Shown: positions 44,410-57,278 of the stretch, one piece after another
Numbering within the stretch: the first letter of the stretch is position 1
How the letters are laid out: each line of letters begins with the position of its first letter
Assembly (NCBI RefSeq): GCF_000423565.1
Contig: NZ_AUIF01000003.1
Span: forward strand, 310,001-374,000
Direction of reading: 5' to 3'
From: Runella zeae DSM 19591
Lineage (GTDB): Bacteria; Bacteroidota; Bacteroidia; Cytophagales; Spirosomataceae
DNA: 64,000 bases
Position numbers and translations under genes: made by a program
Notes under the pieces: model-generated
Seen by the model: only the letters and a program-made list of their open reading frames with translations
The model's database searches: none
Told to the model about the DNA's origin: nothing

Positions 44410-44429
44410 TTCTTAACAATTTCTTAACA
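44410..44429 (-). promoter_or_regulatory. Candidate LytTR binding site (direct repeats)
   Basis: TTCTTAACA occurs at 44410-44418 and again at 44421-44429, exactly 11 bp apart. On the minus strand each reads TGTTAAGAA, carrying the GTTAAG core shared with known LytTR sites such as those of AgrA. Classic sites are spaced about two turns apart, so this one-turn spacing is unusual. Confidence 0.45.
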
Positions 44430-44525
44430 TTGTTCTACACATTTAGCCTCCCTCTCTACACTTAGCCAAGAGATTGCCACAGGTTGCGTTTAGTGACCGT
44501 AATCCTTCACAAACAGAGCATAAAA

Positions 44526-45999
44526 ATGGCAATCACTAAGATTTTTATAATAGCCGGAATAGGGATGTTAGGTGGAGTAGCTACCTATGGCCACCTTACC
44601 TCGCAGGTAAAAACAACCTCGCCATCAAAACCAAACTATCAGGTGGTGTTTCCGCAAGACCGCGTTAATACCCTTGAAATAACCTTGTCAAAAAGCGCTT
44701 GGGATACAATCAATGTAGACATGAAAGCCAAATTCAAGCAGGAGTTTGGTAAAATGAGCAACCCATCTCGACTGCCTTTTGACAAAGAGCAGAGCCCAAG
44801 ACCTCCTAGAGAAGGAGGGAGGCCACCGATGTTTTTTGGAAATGCAGAGCCTCAATACGTAGAAGCATCCTTGAAATTTAGGGGAAAGGTGTGGCGCAGT
44901 GTAGGTTTTAGACTCAAAGGAAATTCAACGCTTATGCGTACTTGGGGGGAAGGGATATATAAACTTCCTTTTAGGGTAGATTTTGATGAATTTAAAAAGC
45001 GGATTCCCCAAAATCAAAACCCAGATTTTTATGGTTTCAAAGAGCTGTCGTTTTCGCCGGCAGTGGGCGATAATTCCCTAATTCGCGAAAAAATTACGTC
45101 GGATATTTTTCGGCAAGCCGGGGTGCCTGCCGCTCAAACTGCTTTCTACAAAATCTATATCAATTTTGGAGAAGGACTCAAATACTGTGGCATCTATACT
45201 TTGGTAGAAGTAATAGACGACACCATGATTCAAAGTCAGTTTGGCGAATCCTCAGGCAATATTTATAAACCTGAATCTACTCTATCACGATTTAATAGGG
45301 GCCAATTTGAGAAAAAAAATCACAAGAAAGAGGCAAATTACAGTGATGTTGAGGGGTTTGTTAATATTCTGAACGACGATTCACTTCGTATAAGCAATGC
45401 CCCTGAGTGGAGGACTAAGCTTGAGAAAACGTTTGACGTGGTTCATTTTCTGAAATATTTGGCTGTGAACAACAGTATCGTCAATTGGGATTCGTATGGG
45501 GCTATGCCTCACAATTATTACCTCTATCATTCGCCTACGAAAGGGTTGGTTTGATCATAACGAGGCTATGTTGATCAGAGGCGGTAAGGGCAGCCCAATG
45601 GCTAGAACAGGCCCATTGGGAGGAAGTCCACCTGAGGGTTTTGGGTTTCCTCCCAGTGCTCCTCCCATGATGGGCAATGTATCGCTTAATATAAAAGAGG
45701 TAGGAAAACAATGGCCCTTGATTCGATATTTGGCCGATGACCCTGTCTATTTTGATCAATATATTTCGTACGTGGATGCATTTAGGAAGGGAGTTTTTTC
45801 ACCAGAGAATATGGAAAAACTATTTGCCAAAAATCATGCTCTTATTGCTCCCTATATAACGGGAGAATTAAAAGAAAAGCGACCTTATTCACACCTGAAA
45901 AATACCGAAGATTTTGAGAATAGTACCGCCCAATTGAATGAGCACGTAGTGGAAAGGCAGAAAGCAATGAGCGTATTTCTCGAAAAAGTACAAAAGTAA
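44526..45999 (+). pseudogene. CotH-kinase family protein, frameshifted by a ~11-nt deletion
   Basis: The first frame (to 45554) encodes the N-terminal two thirds of a CotH kinase-like protein ending NYYLYHSPTKGLV and stop. The rest (IKEVGKQWPLIRYLADDP to the end) continues in another frame to 45999. Aligned with the intact paralogue downstream, 25 nt stand where 36 are expected. The loss is about 11 nt and removes the codons for Trp-Ile-Pro-Trp just before DHN. The remainder is well preserved, with no other stop, so the break is recent or a sequence error. The start is the ATG at 44526. The paralogue carries a lipobox, whereas this copy has a plain signal-like segment. CotH proteins are secretory or spore-coat kinases that phosphorylate proteins. 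Confidence 0.85.
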
Positions 46000-46063
46000 C
46001 TTGCAACGGCCTCTAAGGATTTTGCGTATAAATTAATAACTTACCTGACACCTCAGTTTAATT

Positions 46064-47533
46064 ATGAAATCGATTCGATATGCGTGGATAATCACCGCGT
46101 TGTTGTACCTTACTATGGCGTGCAAAGATAAAACTTCGGACGTCACGCCTAGTAGTTCTAATCCAGATTGGACTACAGAATCACACAGTAATGATGTGGA
46201 ACCCAACTATGAAGTGGTATTTCTACAAAACCAAGTCAATACCCTCGAAATCACGCTAACAGCGGCTGATTGGACGGCTATCAAAGCAGACATGCAGACC
46301 AAAAGCGGAACGGCTTTTGGAGCAGGTGGGGGTATGAATACGGGAGGAAACCCTGGAGGAAATCCAGGAGGGGCACCTCCTAGCGGGGGTGTACCAGGAG
46401 GCAATGGGAATGGCGCTCTTGATCTTATTTCGGGCGACCCTATTTATGTGGCCGCTACCATGAAGTTTAATGGAAAAACTTGGAATAAAGTTGGCTTTCG
46501 GCTCAAAGGTAACTCCAGTCTTTCATCTACTTGGAGAGCAGGGATTTATAAGTTGCCTTTCCGTCTCAAAATGGATGAATACGAAGACCAATATCCTGAG
46601 ATAGACAATCAGCGTTTTTATGGTTTTCAGGAGTTGTCGATGTCGCCTGCTTATTCCGACAATTCGCTTATCCGCGAAAAAGTAGTAGCTGATATTTTCA
46701 GAATGGGAGGAGTGGCAGCTGCACAAACAGCTTTCTATAAAATCTATATTGATTTTGGAGAAGGGCTTAAATACTGCGGCGTATATACTACAGTGGAAGT
46801 AATTGATGATACAATGGTCGAAAAACAGTTTGGTGAAGATAAAGGGAATATCTATAAGCCCGAATCAACATTTCAGACTTTTGTGCAATCTCAGTTTGAG
46901 AAGAAAAATAATGAAACAACCCCCGACTATAGTGACGTTCAGGCTTTTGTCGCCGCCCTAAACAACACTGATAGAACCACCAACCCTGCTCAATGGCGTG
47001 CCAATTTGGAGAAGACTTTTAACGTAGATAATTATCTCAAGTATCTGGCTATTAACAATACCATCGTCAACTGGGATTCGTATGGTGCGATGGCGCACAA
47101 CTATTATCTCTATAATTCACCCACAAACAAGCTCACTTGGATACCTTGGGATCATAACATGTCTATGACTTCTACTTCGACTAGCGGAGGTAATATGGCT
47201 GGGGGTATCGGTGGAAGAGCTGCTGTATCTCTATCCATGACTGAAGTGGGGGCAGGCTGGCCACTAATTCGAAATGTAGCGGCAGATGCCGTGTACTATG
47301 CTAAATACAAACAGTACGTCAGGGCATTTGCAGATAATGTTTTCACTCCTGCCAAAATGAACGAGCTTTTTGAGAAATACACCACTCTCATTACTCCTTA
47401 CGTAAATGGTACTGAAAAAGAAGTAGCACCTTATACCCATCTTACCAATACTGCGGCATTTACTTCTGCATTGGCGGTGTTGAAGCAACATGTGGTGACT
47501 CGTAATCAGGATGTTAATAATTTTTTGAAATAA
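46064..47533 (+). CDS. CotH-kinase family lipoprotein (intact)
   Basis: 489 residues with a lipobox LTMAC (Cys20). A Gly/Pro/Asn-rich segment (about 85-120, NPGGNPGGAPPSGG) precedes the CotH core. That core has VGFRLKGNSSLSSTWR, FYGFQELSMSPAYSDNSLIREK, AAAQTAFYKIYI, GEGLKYCGVYTTVEVIDD, NWDSYGAMAHNYYLY and WIPWDHNMSM. The Lys/Glu/Asp-rich positions correspond to the ATP- and metal-binding elements of CotH pseudokinase-fold kinases. It is directly followed by the VTC gene with TAA/ATG adjacency, so the two are translated as neighbours. The target is unknown. Confidence 0.9.
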   Translation: MKSIRYAWIITALLYLTMACKDKTSDVTPSSSNPDWTTESHSNDVEPNYEVVFLQNQVNTLEITLTAADWTAIKADMQTKSGTAFGAGGGMNTGGNPGGNPGGAPPSGGVPGGNGNGALDLISGDPIYVAATMKFNGKTWNKVGFRLKGNSSLSSTWRAGIYKLPFRLKMDEYEDQYPEIDNQRFYGFQELSMSPAYSDNSLIREKVVADIFRMGGVAAAQTAFYKIYIDFGEGLKYCGVYTTVEVIDDTMVEKQFGEDKGNIYKPESTFQTFVQSQFEKKNNETTPDYSDVQAFVAALNNTDRTTNPAQWRANLEKTFNVDNYLKYLAINNTIVNWDSYGAMAHNYYLYNSPTNKLTWIPWDHNMSMTSTSTSGGNMAGGIGGRAAVSLSMTEVGAGWPLIRNVAADAVYYAKYKQYVRAFADNVFTPAKMNELFEKYTTLITPYVNGTEKEVAPYTHLTNTAAFTSALAVLKQHVVTRNQDVNNFLK

Positions 47534-48307
47534 ATGGGAGCACTTATCATTCCGCCCACTGTAGTCCAGAAGACAAGTTTGTACGAACCTATTTCATTAG
47601 CAGAAATGGACGGCGTAAAACTTATGAATCGAACCGATGCTAAATTTTTGGTTCCTTTGTCGATGTTGTCTAGTATTCTTGATGATCTAAGGCCTCATTA
47701 TCGTCTCTTAGAAATTGAAGGTCAGCGTATGTGCGATTATCAAACGCTCTATTTTGATACAGAAGATATGCAGCTTTATCATGATCATCAAACGGGGAGA
47801 TTTAATCGTTATAAGATTCGACAGCGGAATTATGTACAGACCAATTCAAGTTTTACAGAAGTAAAATTCAAGAACAATAAAGGTCGTACTATCAAAACGC
47901 GTATTCCTATCAAAACTGCTACTCCTGAGTTAGAGAAAGATACGGAAGCTTTTTTGCGCCGTCAGACGCCCTTTGAACCTGAACTTTTGAAAGCAGTTTT
48001 GTGGGTCGATTATACGAGGCTTACGTTGGTAAGCCGCACTACCGCCGAACGCCTTACCCTAGACCTCAACTTGTCGTTTCGCAACGACCACTCGCGCAAA
48101 ACCTATGAACATCTCGTAGTAGCTGAAGTAAAGCAAGATTCGCTCAAACATTCGATGTTTATGGACTTAATGAAGCACTATCGCCTGCGCCAAGGTTCAC
48201 TAAGCAAATATTGTTTGGGAGTGATTAGCCTAGATAGCACTGTGAAGAAAAATAGATTTAAAAATAAATTGAAGCATTTGCTCAAAATCAACACTTGGGC
48301 AGTCTGA
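47534..48307 (+). CDS. VTC-domain polyphosphate polymerase-like protein
   Basis: 257 residues. NRTDAKFLVPLSML, YQTLYFDTEDMQLYHDHQTG, NRYKIRQRNY and TEVKFKNNKGRTIKTRI are the paired basic/acidic strands of the VTC/CYTH tunnel fold that binds nucleotide and polyphosphate. In yeast the VTC complex makes polyphosphate from ATP; bacterial VTC proteins are less studied. No signal peptide, so cytoplasmic or peripheral. It starts on the base after the CotH stop and is followed by a DUF4956 membrane protein, the usual bacterial association. Confidence 0.9.
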   Translation: MGALIIPPTVVQKTSLYEPISLAEMDGVKLMNRTDAKFLVPLSMLSSILDDLRPHYRLLEIEGQRMCDYQTLYFDTEDMQLYHDHQTGRFNRYKIRQRNYVQTNSSFTEVKFKNNKGRTIKTRIPIKTATPELEKDTEAFLRRQTPFEPELLKAVLWVDYTRLTLVSRTTAERLTLDLNLSFRNDHSRKTYEHLVVAEVKQDSLKHSMFMDLMKHYRLRQGSLSKYCLGVISLDSTVKKNRFKNKLKHLLKINTWAV

Positions 48308-48337
48308 ACACCTGTGTTTCCTCTAAACTAATAAACG

Positions 48338-49000
48338 ATGATTTTCCTACAAGAATTGGCAGTAGCCGATACCTTTGAATGGTTTAACAAGCTCCCCGAA
48401 AAGTTTTTTGTAAGACTTGCGGTTGATTTGCTCACGGTAACGATTTTGGTCAGACTGATTTATTATCGTATATATCGCCGAACCGACCTCTTCCTTACAT
48501 TTTTTGGGTTCAATTTGGTCATTTTTTTGGTGACCTATCTACTCAATAAAGTACAAATGTCGATGGGAGCAGCTTTTGGGTTGTTTGCGGTGTTTTCGAT
48601 GCTGCGCTACCGTACCGAAGGAATTTCGGCCAAAGACATGACTTACCTGTTTATTCTAATTTCGATTGGGCTTATATCGGCTATTATCAAAGGAAGCTGG
48701 GATGAATTGGGCTTGGTAAATGGAATAATTATACTGGCTATTTGGCTCTTAGAAGGCAACTTACTGATGAAGCGTGAACTAACTAAAAATATCTATTATG
48801 ATAAAATTGAGTTGGTGTTGCCCGACAAAAAAGCAGAATTGCTCCGTGACCTTCAGGCTAGGACAGGGCTTGACATTCATCGTTTAGAAATTCAACACAT
48901 GGATTTTTTGAAAGATTCGGCACTCATTACCATTTTTTACTACCAAACTACCGCTTCCGATGAAAAGAAACTGGAAAAGCCTGTTTTGGAAAATGCCTAA
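48338..49000 (+). CDS. DUF4956 membrane protein
   Basis: 220 residues with about five hydrophobic segments in the first 150 (for example VRLAVDLLTVTILVRLIYY and GAAFGLFAVFSMLRYRTEGI) and a cytoplasmic C-terminal domain of about 70 residues. The SMLRYRTEGISAKDMTYLF stretch is the family hallmark. DUF4956 genes commonly sit next to VTC and CotH genes. A channel or polymer-export partner for the VTC protein is a reasonable guess but not shown. The last 41 bp overlap the next gene. Confidence 0.88.
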   Translation: MIFLQELAVADTFEWFNKLPEKFFVRLAVDLLTVTILVRLIYYRIYRRTDLFLTFFGFNLVIFLVTYLLNKVQMSMGAAFGLFAVFSMLRYRTEGISAKDMTYLFILISIGLISAIIKGSWDELGLVNGIIILAIWLLEGNLLMKRELTKNIYYDKIELVLPDKKAELLRDLQARTGLDIHRLEIQHMDFLKDSALITIFYYQTTASDEKKLEKPVLENA

Positions 49001-49688
49001 TTCCAACGCTTGTTTTATTGCTAATGGCTGGCAAATATCAACTTTGGTAGTGATGCTATGGGTAGCTCCCCAACTAACCCATGCCCAAGCCACTGATATT
49101 GGGCTATGGTCGGGAATAGGGGTGGAAAAAAAAATCAATAAATCGCTTTCGGTAAGTCTCAATGCCCAGACTCGCCTGACCGACAATATCTCGATTTTGA
49201 GGGCTTACCTAGGAGAGCTTGGAGTAGGATACAAATTGGGAAAACATTGGGAGGTGTCGGGGTATTATCGATATATCGGGCGGCGCAAAAAAAATGCCGA
49301 CGGCTCAGGATATGAGTATCGTTCATACAATCGATTTTATGCCGATTTGGCGTATGACCATAAGCTCTGGAAGTTGAAATTTGACTATCGATTGCGTTAT
49401 CAAAATCAGTTTCAAGACGATGACCAAGCTGCCGAAAACAATAGCAGCTATGTGAGAAACAAGTTTGAATTGTCGTATCCTAACAAAACACGCTTTACCC
49501 CTTATATCTCGACTGACTTATTTTATGAAATTGGTGGTAGTTTTGACCAAATGCGAAATAAAGCAGGAGTGGAGATGAAGATTAACAAACATCATAAGCT
49601 CGAGCTTTCTGGTTTTACCGATTATCGGTTGATAGGAAAGCAAGAAAACCGCTTTTTGATAGGTCTTTCTTATAAAATTAAACTATAG
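48960..49688 (+). CDS. DUF2490 outer-membrane protein
   Basis: 242 residues (231 if the ATG at 48993 is used), with a signal peptide ending THAQA. The mature part is beta-rich: DIGLWSGIGVEKKINKSLSV, KHWEVSGYYRYIGRRKK and YDHKLWKLKFDYRLRYQ, ending in FLIGLSYKIKL. This matches DUF2490 barrel-like proteins of Bacteroidota. The first start lies inside the end of the DUF4956 gene, showing translational coupling. As the last gene it would be the outer-membrane part of the CotH-VTC-DUF4956 unit. Confidence 0.85.
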   Translation: MKRNWKSLFWKMPNSNACFIANGWQISTLVVMLWVAPQLTHAQATDIGLWSGIGVEKKINKSLSVSLNAQTRLTDNISILRAYLGELGVGYKLGKHWEVSGYYRYIGRRKKNADGSGYEYRSYNRFYADLAYDHKLWKLKFDYRLRYQNQFQDDDQAAENNSSYVRNKFELSYPNKTRFTPYISTDLFYEIGGSFDQMRNKAGVEMKINKHHKLELSGFTDYRLIGKQENRFLIGLSYKIKL

Positions 49689-49704
49689 ATGTTAGTGTTG
49701 TTGG

Positions 49705-49738
49705 TAAGAATGCGTTGGCTAACGCATTCTTATTTTTT
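49705..49738. terminator. Bidirectional terminator
   Basis: TAAGAATGCGTT (49705-49716) pairs with AACGCATTCTTA (49721-49732), followed by T7. The right arm overlaps the last codons of coaX. Confidence 0.85.
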
Positions 49739-50509
49739 TGCTTCACTTTGAATTTTTTGACCTATAATACGTAAGCCATCCAAGGTCAGATTTCGGTTTA
49801 TTTCCACAAACTCTCCGTGTAAAGTGTCGATAATAGATGACAACCCACCCGTAGCCAAGGCGATACAGTCACCGTCAAGTTCGCGGCGTATACGTGTAAT
49901 CATCCCCCTCACTAAGCTTTCATAACCAAGCAAAATCCCAGCTTGAATGGCATGAGTCGTATTTTTGCCAATGGCAGATTCGGGTAGTTTCAAGGGCACT
50001 TCGGGCAGTTGGGCGGTATTTGAAAACAAAGCTTTTACGGCGGTTTTAAGGCCTGGAGCGATAGCTACTCCCAAGATTTTTCCCTGTCCTGATACCGTAG
50101 TGAATGTAAGAGCCGTGCCAAAATCCACCACTACAGCATTGCGGTTGTATTTTGTAAAAGCCGCCACTGCGTTGGCAACGAGGTCGCTCCCAATTTCGTG
50201 AGGATGTTCAATTTCTACTTTCAAGTCAGGATATACTTCTGGGCCTACTACTATGGGCGCTTTTCCAAATAAGTGCGTAAGCATATTTTTAATAGTAGCG
50301 GTAAGGGGAGGAACCACACTACTCAAAACCGTCGTAGTAACTTTATCAAGCGCTAGATTGGCTTCCAAAAAATGCAGCCGTAGATTGGTTTCATAATGAA
50401 AAGAGGGTTCTTCAGTAAGCGAGCGTGTTCTGAAGATATGAGTCCATTTATTGTTTTGCCAAATTCCAAAAACGGTATCCGTGTTGCCAACGTCGACGGC
50501 TAAAAGCAT
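49730..50509 (-). CDS. coaX: Type III pantothenate kinase
   Basis: First enzyme of coenzyme A synthesis, 259 residues, ASKHA fold. AVDVGNTDTVFGIW (residues 4-17) is the phosphate-1 motif; VEIEHPHEIGSDLVANAVAAF, VVDFGTALTFTTVSGQG (phosphate-2) and IALATGGLSSII complete the family signatures. Length is standard. Monocistronic and convergent with the CotH operon. The start ATG at 50509 is well supported by MLLAVDVGN. Confidence 0.95.
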   Translation of the reverse strand: MLLAVDVGNTDTVFGIWQNNKWTHIFRTRSLTEEPSFHYETNLRLHFLEANLALDKVTTTVLSSVVPPLTATIKNMLTHLFGKAPIVVGPEVYPDLKVEIEHPHEIGSDLVANAVAAFTKYNRNAVVVDFGTALTFTTVSGQGKILGVAIAPGLKTAVKALFSNTAQLPEVPLKLPESAIGKNTTHAIQAGILLGYESLVRGMITRIRRELDGDCIALATGGLSSIIDTLHGEFVEINRNLTLDGLRIIGQKIQSEAKK

Positions 50510-50688
50510 GATAAGGGCGAAGTTTTAATGAAAAAATAGAACAAGATTTAGGGGTTAAATAAGTGCCAGTAATGCCTTCTATTACAGGTTATTATAGGTG
50601 GTTTTTGTTGTGTTTAGTATGCTTTGTATTGTAAATGGTATATAAATACCTATCCAATAATCTATTTGCTTTTTTCGTTTTCTTTCTA

Positions 50689-50717
50689 TTGGTTATGCCA
50701 AAAGTGCTTTTATTTTG
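50689..50717 (+). promoter_or_regulatory. Possible promoter of the beta-galactosidase gene
   Basis: TTG (50689-50691), an 18-bp spacer and TTATTTTG (50710-50717), one base off TAnnTTTG, about 43 bp before the start codon. The rest of the 250-bp gap shows nothing clear. Confidence 0.35.
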
Positions 50718-50756
50718 TAAGATTGTGTTGCGTTTCTTGAATTTAACCCGCTATGA

Positions 50757-54137
<3,381 letters not shown>

Positions 54138-54140
54138 AAC

Positions 54141-54174
54141 AAAAAAAGTCAGGTGGTTTTCCTGACTTTTTTTG
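54141..54174. terminator. Bidirectional terminator
   Basis: A7-GTCAGG and CCTGAC-T7 flank a short loop between the convergent galactosidase and M16 genes. Confidence 0.88.
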
Positions 54175-54193
54175 TTTTTAAAAGAAACTCAAT

Positions 54194-56998
54194 CTACTTT
54201 TTCTCAGGAAGCAACACCACTTTGATAAAGTTGTCAGTACTGAGATATTTGTTGGCCGCTGCTTTGGTACTTGCTACCGTGATTTTATCCAATTGTTTTT
54301 CCCAATCCAAAAGATGTTTGGGGTCTTCGCCTTTGGTGTAGGCATCAATGAGTTGGTTTTGCCAAAACCCATTTTCTTTCATTTGGACTTCAGTAGCACG
54401 GCGAGTTTCGGCTTTGAACTTATCGATGTCGGCTTGGGTAGCTCCGTTTTTCTTGATTTCGTCAATCACTGCCAATGTTTTGACGCCAAGCTCTTCGACG
54501 CGGTCAGGGCCGGTTCCGTAGCCAATACGCAAACTGTAGCGAGGTGCAGGGATTTTGCTGTAACTAGCACGAGCGCCAATACCATAGACCCCACTTTCTT
54601 TTTCGCGGATTACCTCAATTAGCTTGATGTTCAAAATTTCCTCAAGTGCATCAAGCTGCCAGTTGTTGTCGTCGTTGTAGTCATAGTCGCCGCTAAATAC
54701 AAAAGTCGCTTGGCTTTTTTGCTCAATACCTTTGTAAACTTTCTTGTCAATTTTGCCTTTAGGAGCGCGGATTCCCAAATCACGGAACGACTCTTTCTGG
54801 TTTTGGGTAGGCAATGCACCCAAGTATTTTTCAAGCAAAGGCTTGAGTTGCTCTACTTTAAACGAACCTGTAAAGAAGAAAGTAAAATCAGCAGGGTTGG
54901 CAAAACGCTCTTTATAAATCGCATAAGCGCGGTCGGCGTTGACCATATCCCAGCGTTCTACGCTGATAGGCAAGCGGCGGAAGTTGTAGTTGCCTAGTAC
55001 CGTATTGAGGCTATCTTGGAATACCATTTCGGGAGAAGGCGAGGCCTTCATGTTTTGAATCGCCGAGCGTTGAGTATTCAAAAATCCTTTGATAACATCA
55101 TCGTCTTTGCGAGGTTTGGTAAAATACGCATAAATAAGCTGAAGCGCAGTTTCCACATCTTTGGGACTTGTATTTCCTGAAAAACCCTCTTCAATTTCAC
55201 CCACGAAAGGACTCACGTTGACTACTTTGCCTGAGAGGTATTTTTTTAGCGCATTTTGACTAAATTCGCCTACGCCACTTTCTTCTACTACCGCGTCAGA
55301 AAGCCCCGCACTCATAAAATCTTTTTCGTCATAAAGCGAAGTTCCACCTTGGCTACGTGCGCCGATGAGAATTTCGTCGTTTTTGAAGTCAGTAGGTTTC
55401 AATACTACTTTTACCCCGTTGCTAAGGGTAAGCTCTGTAACACCGACTTCGGGGATTTCTTTGGTAGAGACTGTGCGGCCAGCAGCGGGTAGATTTTCGA
55501 CCAAAGGTTTGTTTACTACCTTATCTACATAGGCAGTTACGCCTTTTCCTGCGGTGTTAATCCATTCCAACACAGTGGCTTCGTTAGGTAATTTGGCTTT
55601 GTCTTTTTCTGACGACATCACAATCACCGTGCGGTTGTCGTTGGTTAAGTATTTGTTGGCTAGGGTATTGACTTCGTTTAGTTTGATACCTCCTAGTTGT
55701 TCTTTTACAAACTCATACTGGAATTCAATACCGGGCGTTGGATTTTCTTCCAAGAAATGAGACATGTATTCGTTGACATAATTGGCCGAGCGCGTTTTAT
55801 CTTTTTCTTTAAAACGTTTTTCGACACTTGTCATCAATTGAGCCTTTGCCCGCTCAAGTTCGGTCTCTGTAAACCCAAAGTTTTTGGCACGTACGCCTTC
55901 ATCTAATACTGCTTTTACGGCGCGTTCGAGATTGCCGTCTTTGGCTACTGCGATATTGAAGAAAGAATCATAATCGCCTAAGAAGCCACTATAACTCGCA
56001 TTTCCAAACAAAAACGGAGGGTCTGCTTGCTGGGTAAGCTCTTGCAAGCGAGCTTGAAGCATTTGATTAAACAAGTTGCGTTTGAGCGATTCGCGTGAAT
56101 CATTCAAGGTTTTTTCCTCTGCTTTAGGGAGTTTGGTGATGATTTGAGCCATCATATAAGGAAACTCTGGGTCGGTGACGATAGCCACACGCGAACCTTT
56201 GAAATCTGCAATCGGGAACTTGCCAAAAGGTTTGGGCTTCACTGCTTTGGGGATAGACCCAAAACGCTGCTTAATGGTTTTTTCTACTTGGTCAATATCA
56301 AAGTCCCCTACCGCAACAATAGCTTGCAAATCAGGGCGATACCATGTTTTGTAGAAATTGCGAATTGTCTCGTGGCTAAAGTTCTTTAGGATATCTTCCG
56401 TCCCGATGATGTTGCGTTTTCCATATTTAGAATCTCCCACTAGGATAGGAAGCCACTTGTCTCTCATGCGTTGTTGGGCGCCTTTGCCACCGCGAAGCTC
56501 TTCTAAGATGACACCTCTTTCTTTGTCGATTTCTTCGCCATCCATGCTTAGATTATGAGCCCAGTCTTCTAATACCACAAAAGCCTTGTTAAAAATATCG
56601 GCTGAGTCAGTAGGGACTGGAAGCTGATACACCGTTTGGTCTTGTCCTGTAAATGCATTGAGATCATCCCCAAATTTGATCCCGGCTCTTTGCAGGAAGC
56701 TTACCAACTCGTTTTTAGGGAAGTTTTTGGTGCCATTGAAGGCCATGTGCTCTGTGAAGTGAGCCAGTCCATTCTCTTTGTCTTCTTCTTGAATCGCTCC
56801 TACTTTATTGACTAAATACAACTCGGCCCTTTTCTTGGGTTCTTCGTTTTTACGAATATAATAAGTCATGCCGTTAGGCAATTTTCCGTACCTCACCTTA
56901 GAATCAAAAGGGATAGGCTTTTTTAAGTCTGTTTGAGCAAAGGCTGCATTTACCCAAACGAGTACTACCGCAAAAAGCAGTAATTTAGGTTGTTTCAT
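54194..56998 (-). CDS. M16 (insulinase/pitrilysin family) zinc metallopeptidase, periplasmic
   Basis: 934 residues with a signal peptide ending AFAQ (about 22). The inverted zinc motif HxxEH is H80-F-T-E83-H84, with the third ligand Glu expected near WAHNLSMDGEEIDKERGVI (about 145-165). Two tandem M16 halves are present, the second (about 520-930) lacking HxxEH, as usual for the C-terminal inactive half. The family degrades peptides in the periplasm. Single gene; the 280-bp upstream gap holds only AT-rich sequence and a near-match TACCTTTC element. Confidence 0.93.
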   Translation of the reverse strand: MKQPKLLLFAVVLVWVNAAFAQTDLKKPIPFDSKVRYGKLPNGMTYYIRKNEEPKKRAELYLVNKVGAIQEEDKENGLAHFTEHMAFNGTKNFPKNELVSFLQRAGIKFGDDLNAFTGQDQTVYQLPVPTDSADIFNKAFVVLEDWAHNLSMDGEEIDKERGVILEELRGGKGAQQRMRDKWLPILVGDSKYGKRNIIGTEDILKNFSHETIRNFYKTWYRPDLQAIVAVGDFDIDQVEKTIKQRFGSIPKAVKPKPFGKFPIADFKGSRVAIVTDPEFPYMMAQIITKLPKAEEKTLNDSRESLKRNLFNQMLQARLQELTQQADPPFLFGNASYSGFLGDYDSFFNIAVAKDGNLERAVKAVLDEGVRAKNFGFTETELERAKAQLMTSVEKRFKEKDKTRSANYVNEYMSHFLEENPTPGIEFQYEFVKEQLGGIKLNEVNTLANKYLTNDNRTVIVMSSEKDKAKLPNEATVLEWINTAGKGVTAYVDKVVNKPLVENLPAAGRTVSTKEIPEVGVTELTLSNGVKVVLKPTDFKNDEILIGARSQGGTSLYDEKDFMSAGLSDAVVEESGVGEFSQNALKKYLSGKVVNVSPFVGEIEEGFSGNTSPKDVETALQLIYAYFTKPRKDDDVIKGFLNTQRSAIQNMKASPSPEMVFQDSLNTVLGNYNFRRLPISVERWDMVNADRAYAIYKERFANPADFTFFFTGSFKVEQLKPLLEKYLGALPTQNQKESFRDLGIRAPKGKIDKKVYKGIEQKSQATFVFSGDYDYNDDNNWQLDALEEILNIKLIEVIREKESGVYGIGARASYSKIPAPRYSLRIGYGTGPDRVEELGVKTLAVIDEIKKNGATQADIDKFKAETRRATEVQMKENGFWQNQLIDAYTKGEDPKHLLDWEKQLDKITVASTKAAANKYLSTDNFIKVVLLPEKK

Positions 56999-57278
56999 GG
57001 GTCAAATAATTTAAGATGAAAAATAGGATTGAAAGGTAAAATAAGTTCTTTGGCTAAAACTTTACAATTACTAATGGATAAGTGGTTGTAATTAAGTTTG
57101 TGGTCAAATTGATAATTTTGTCCGGATTTAAAAAACGAAATACTTAGTTTTTTTGTCAATAAACCATCTTGACAATCGAAATAGGATATTTAGATTGATA
57201 AATTTAAAGAATTGACAATGTTGGGATATTTTAAAAACAATAAATTGTAAGGCATATTATTTAACTATTTTCTAGGGC

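Noticed and set aside
45530-45560. Programmed frameshift in the first CotH gene
   Set aside because: No slippery heptamer or downstream structure is evident, and about 11 nt of conserved codons are missing, so a deletion fits better.
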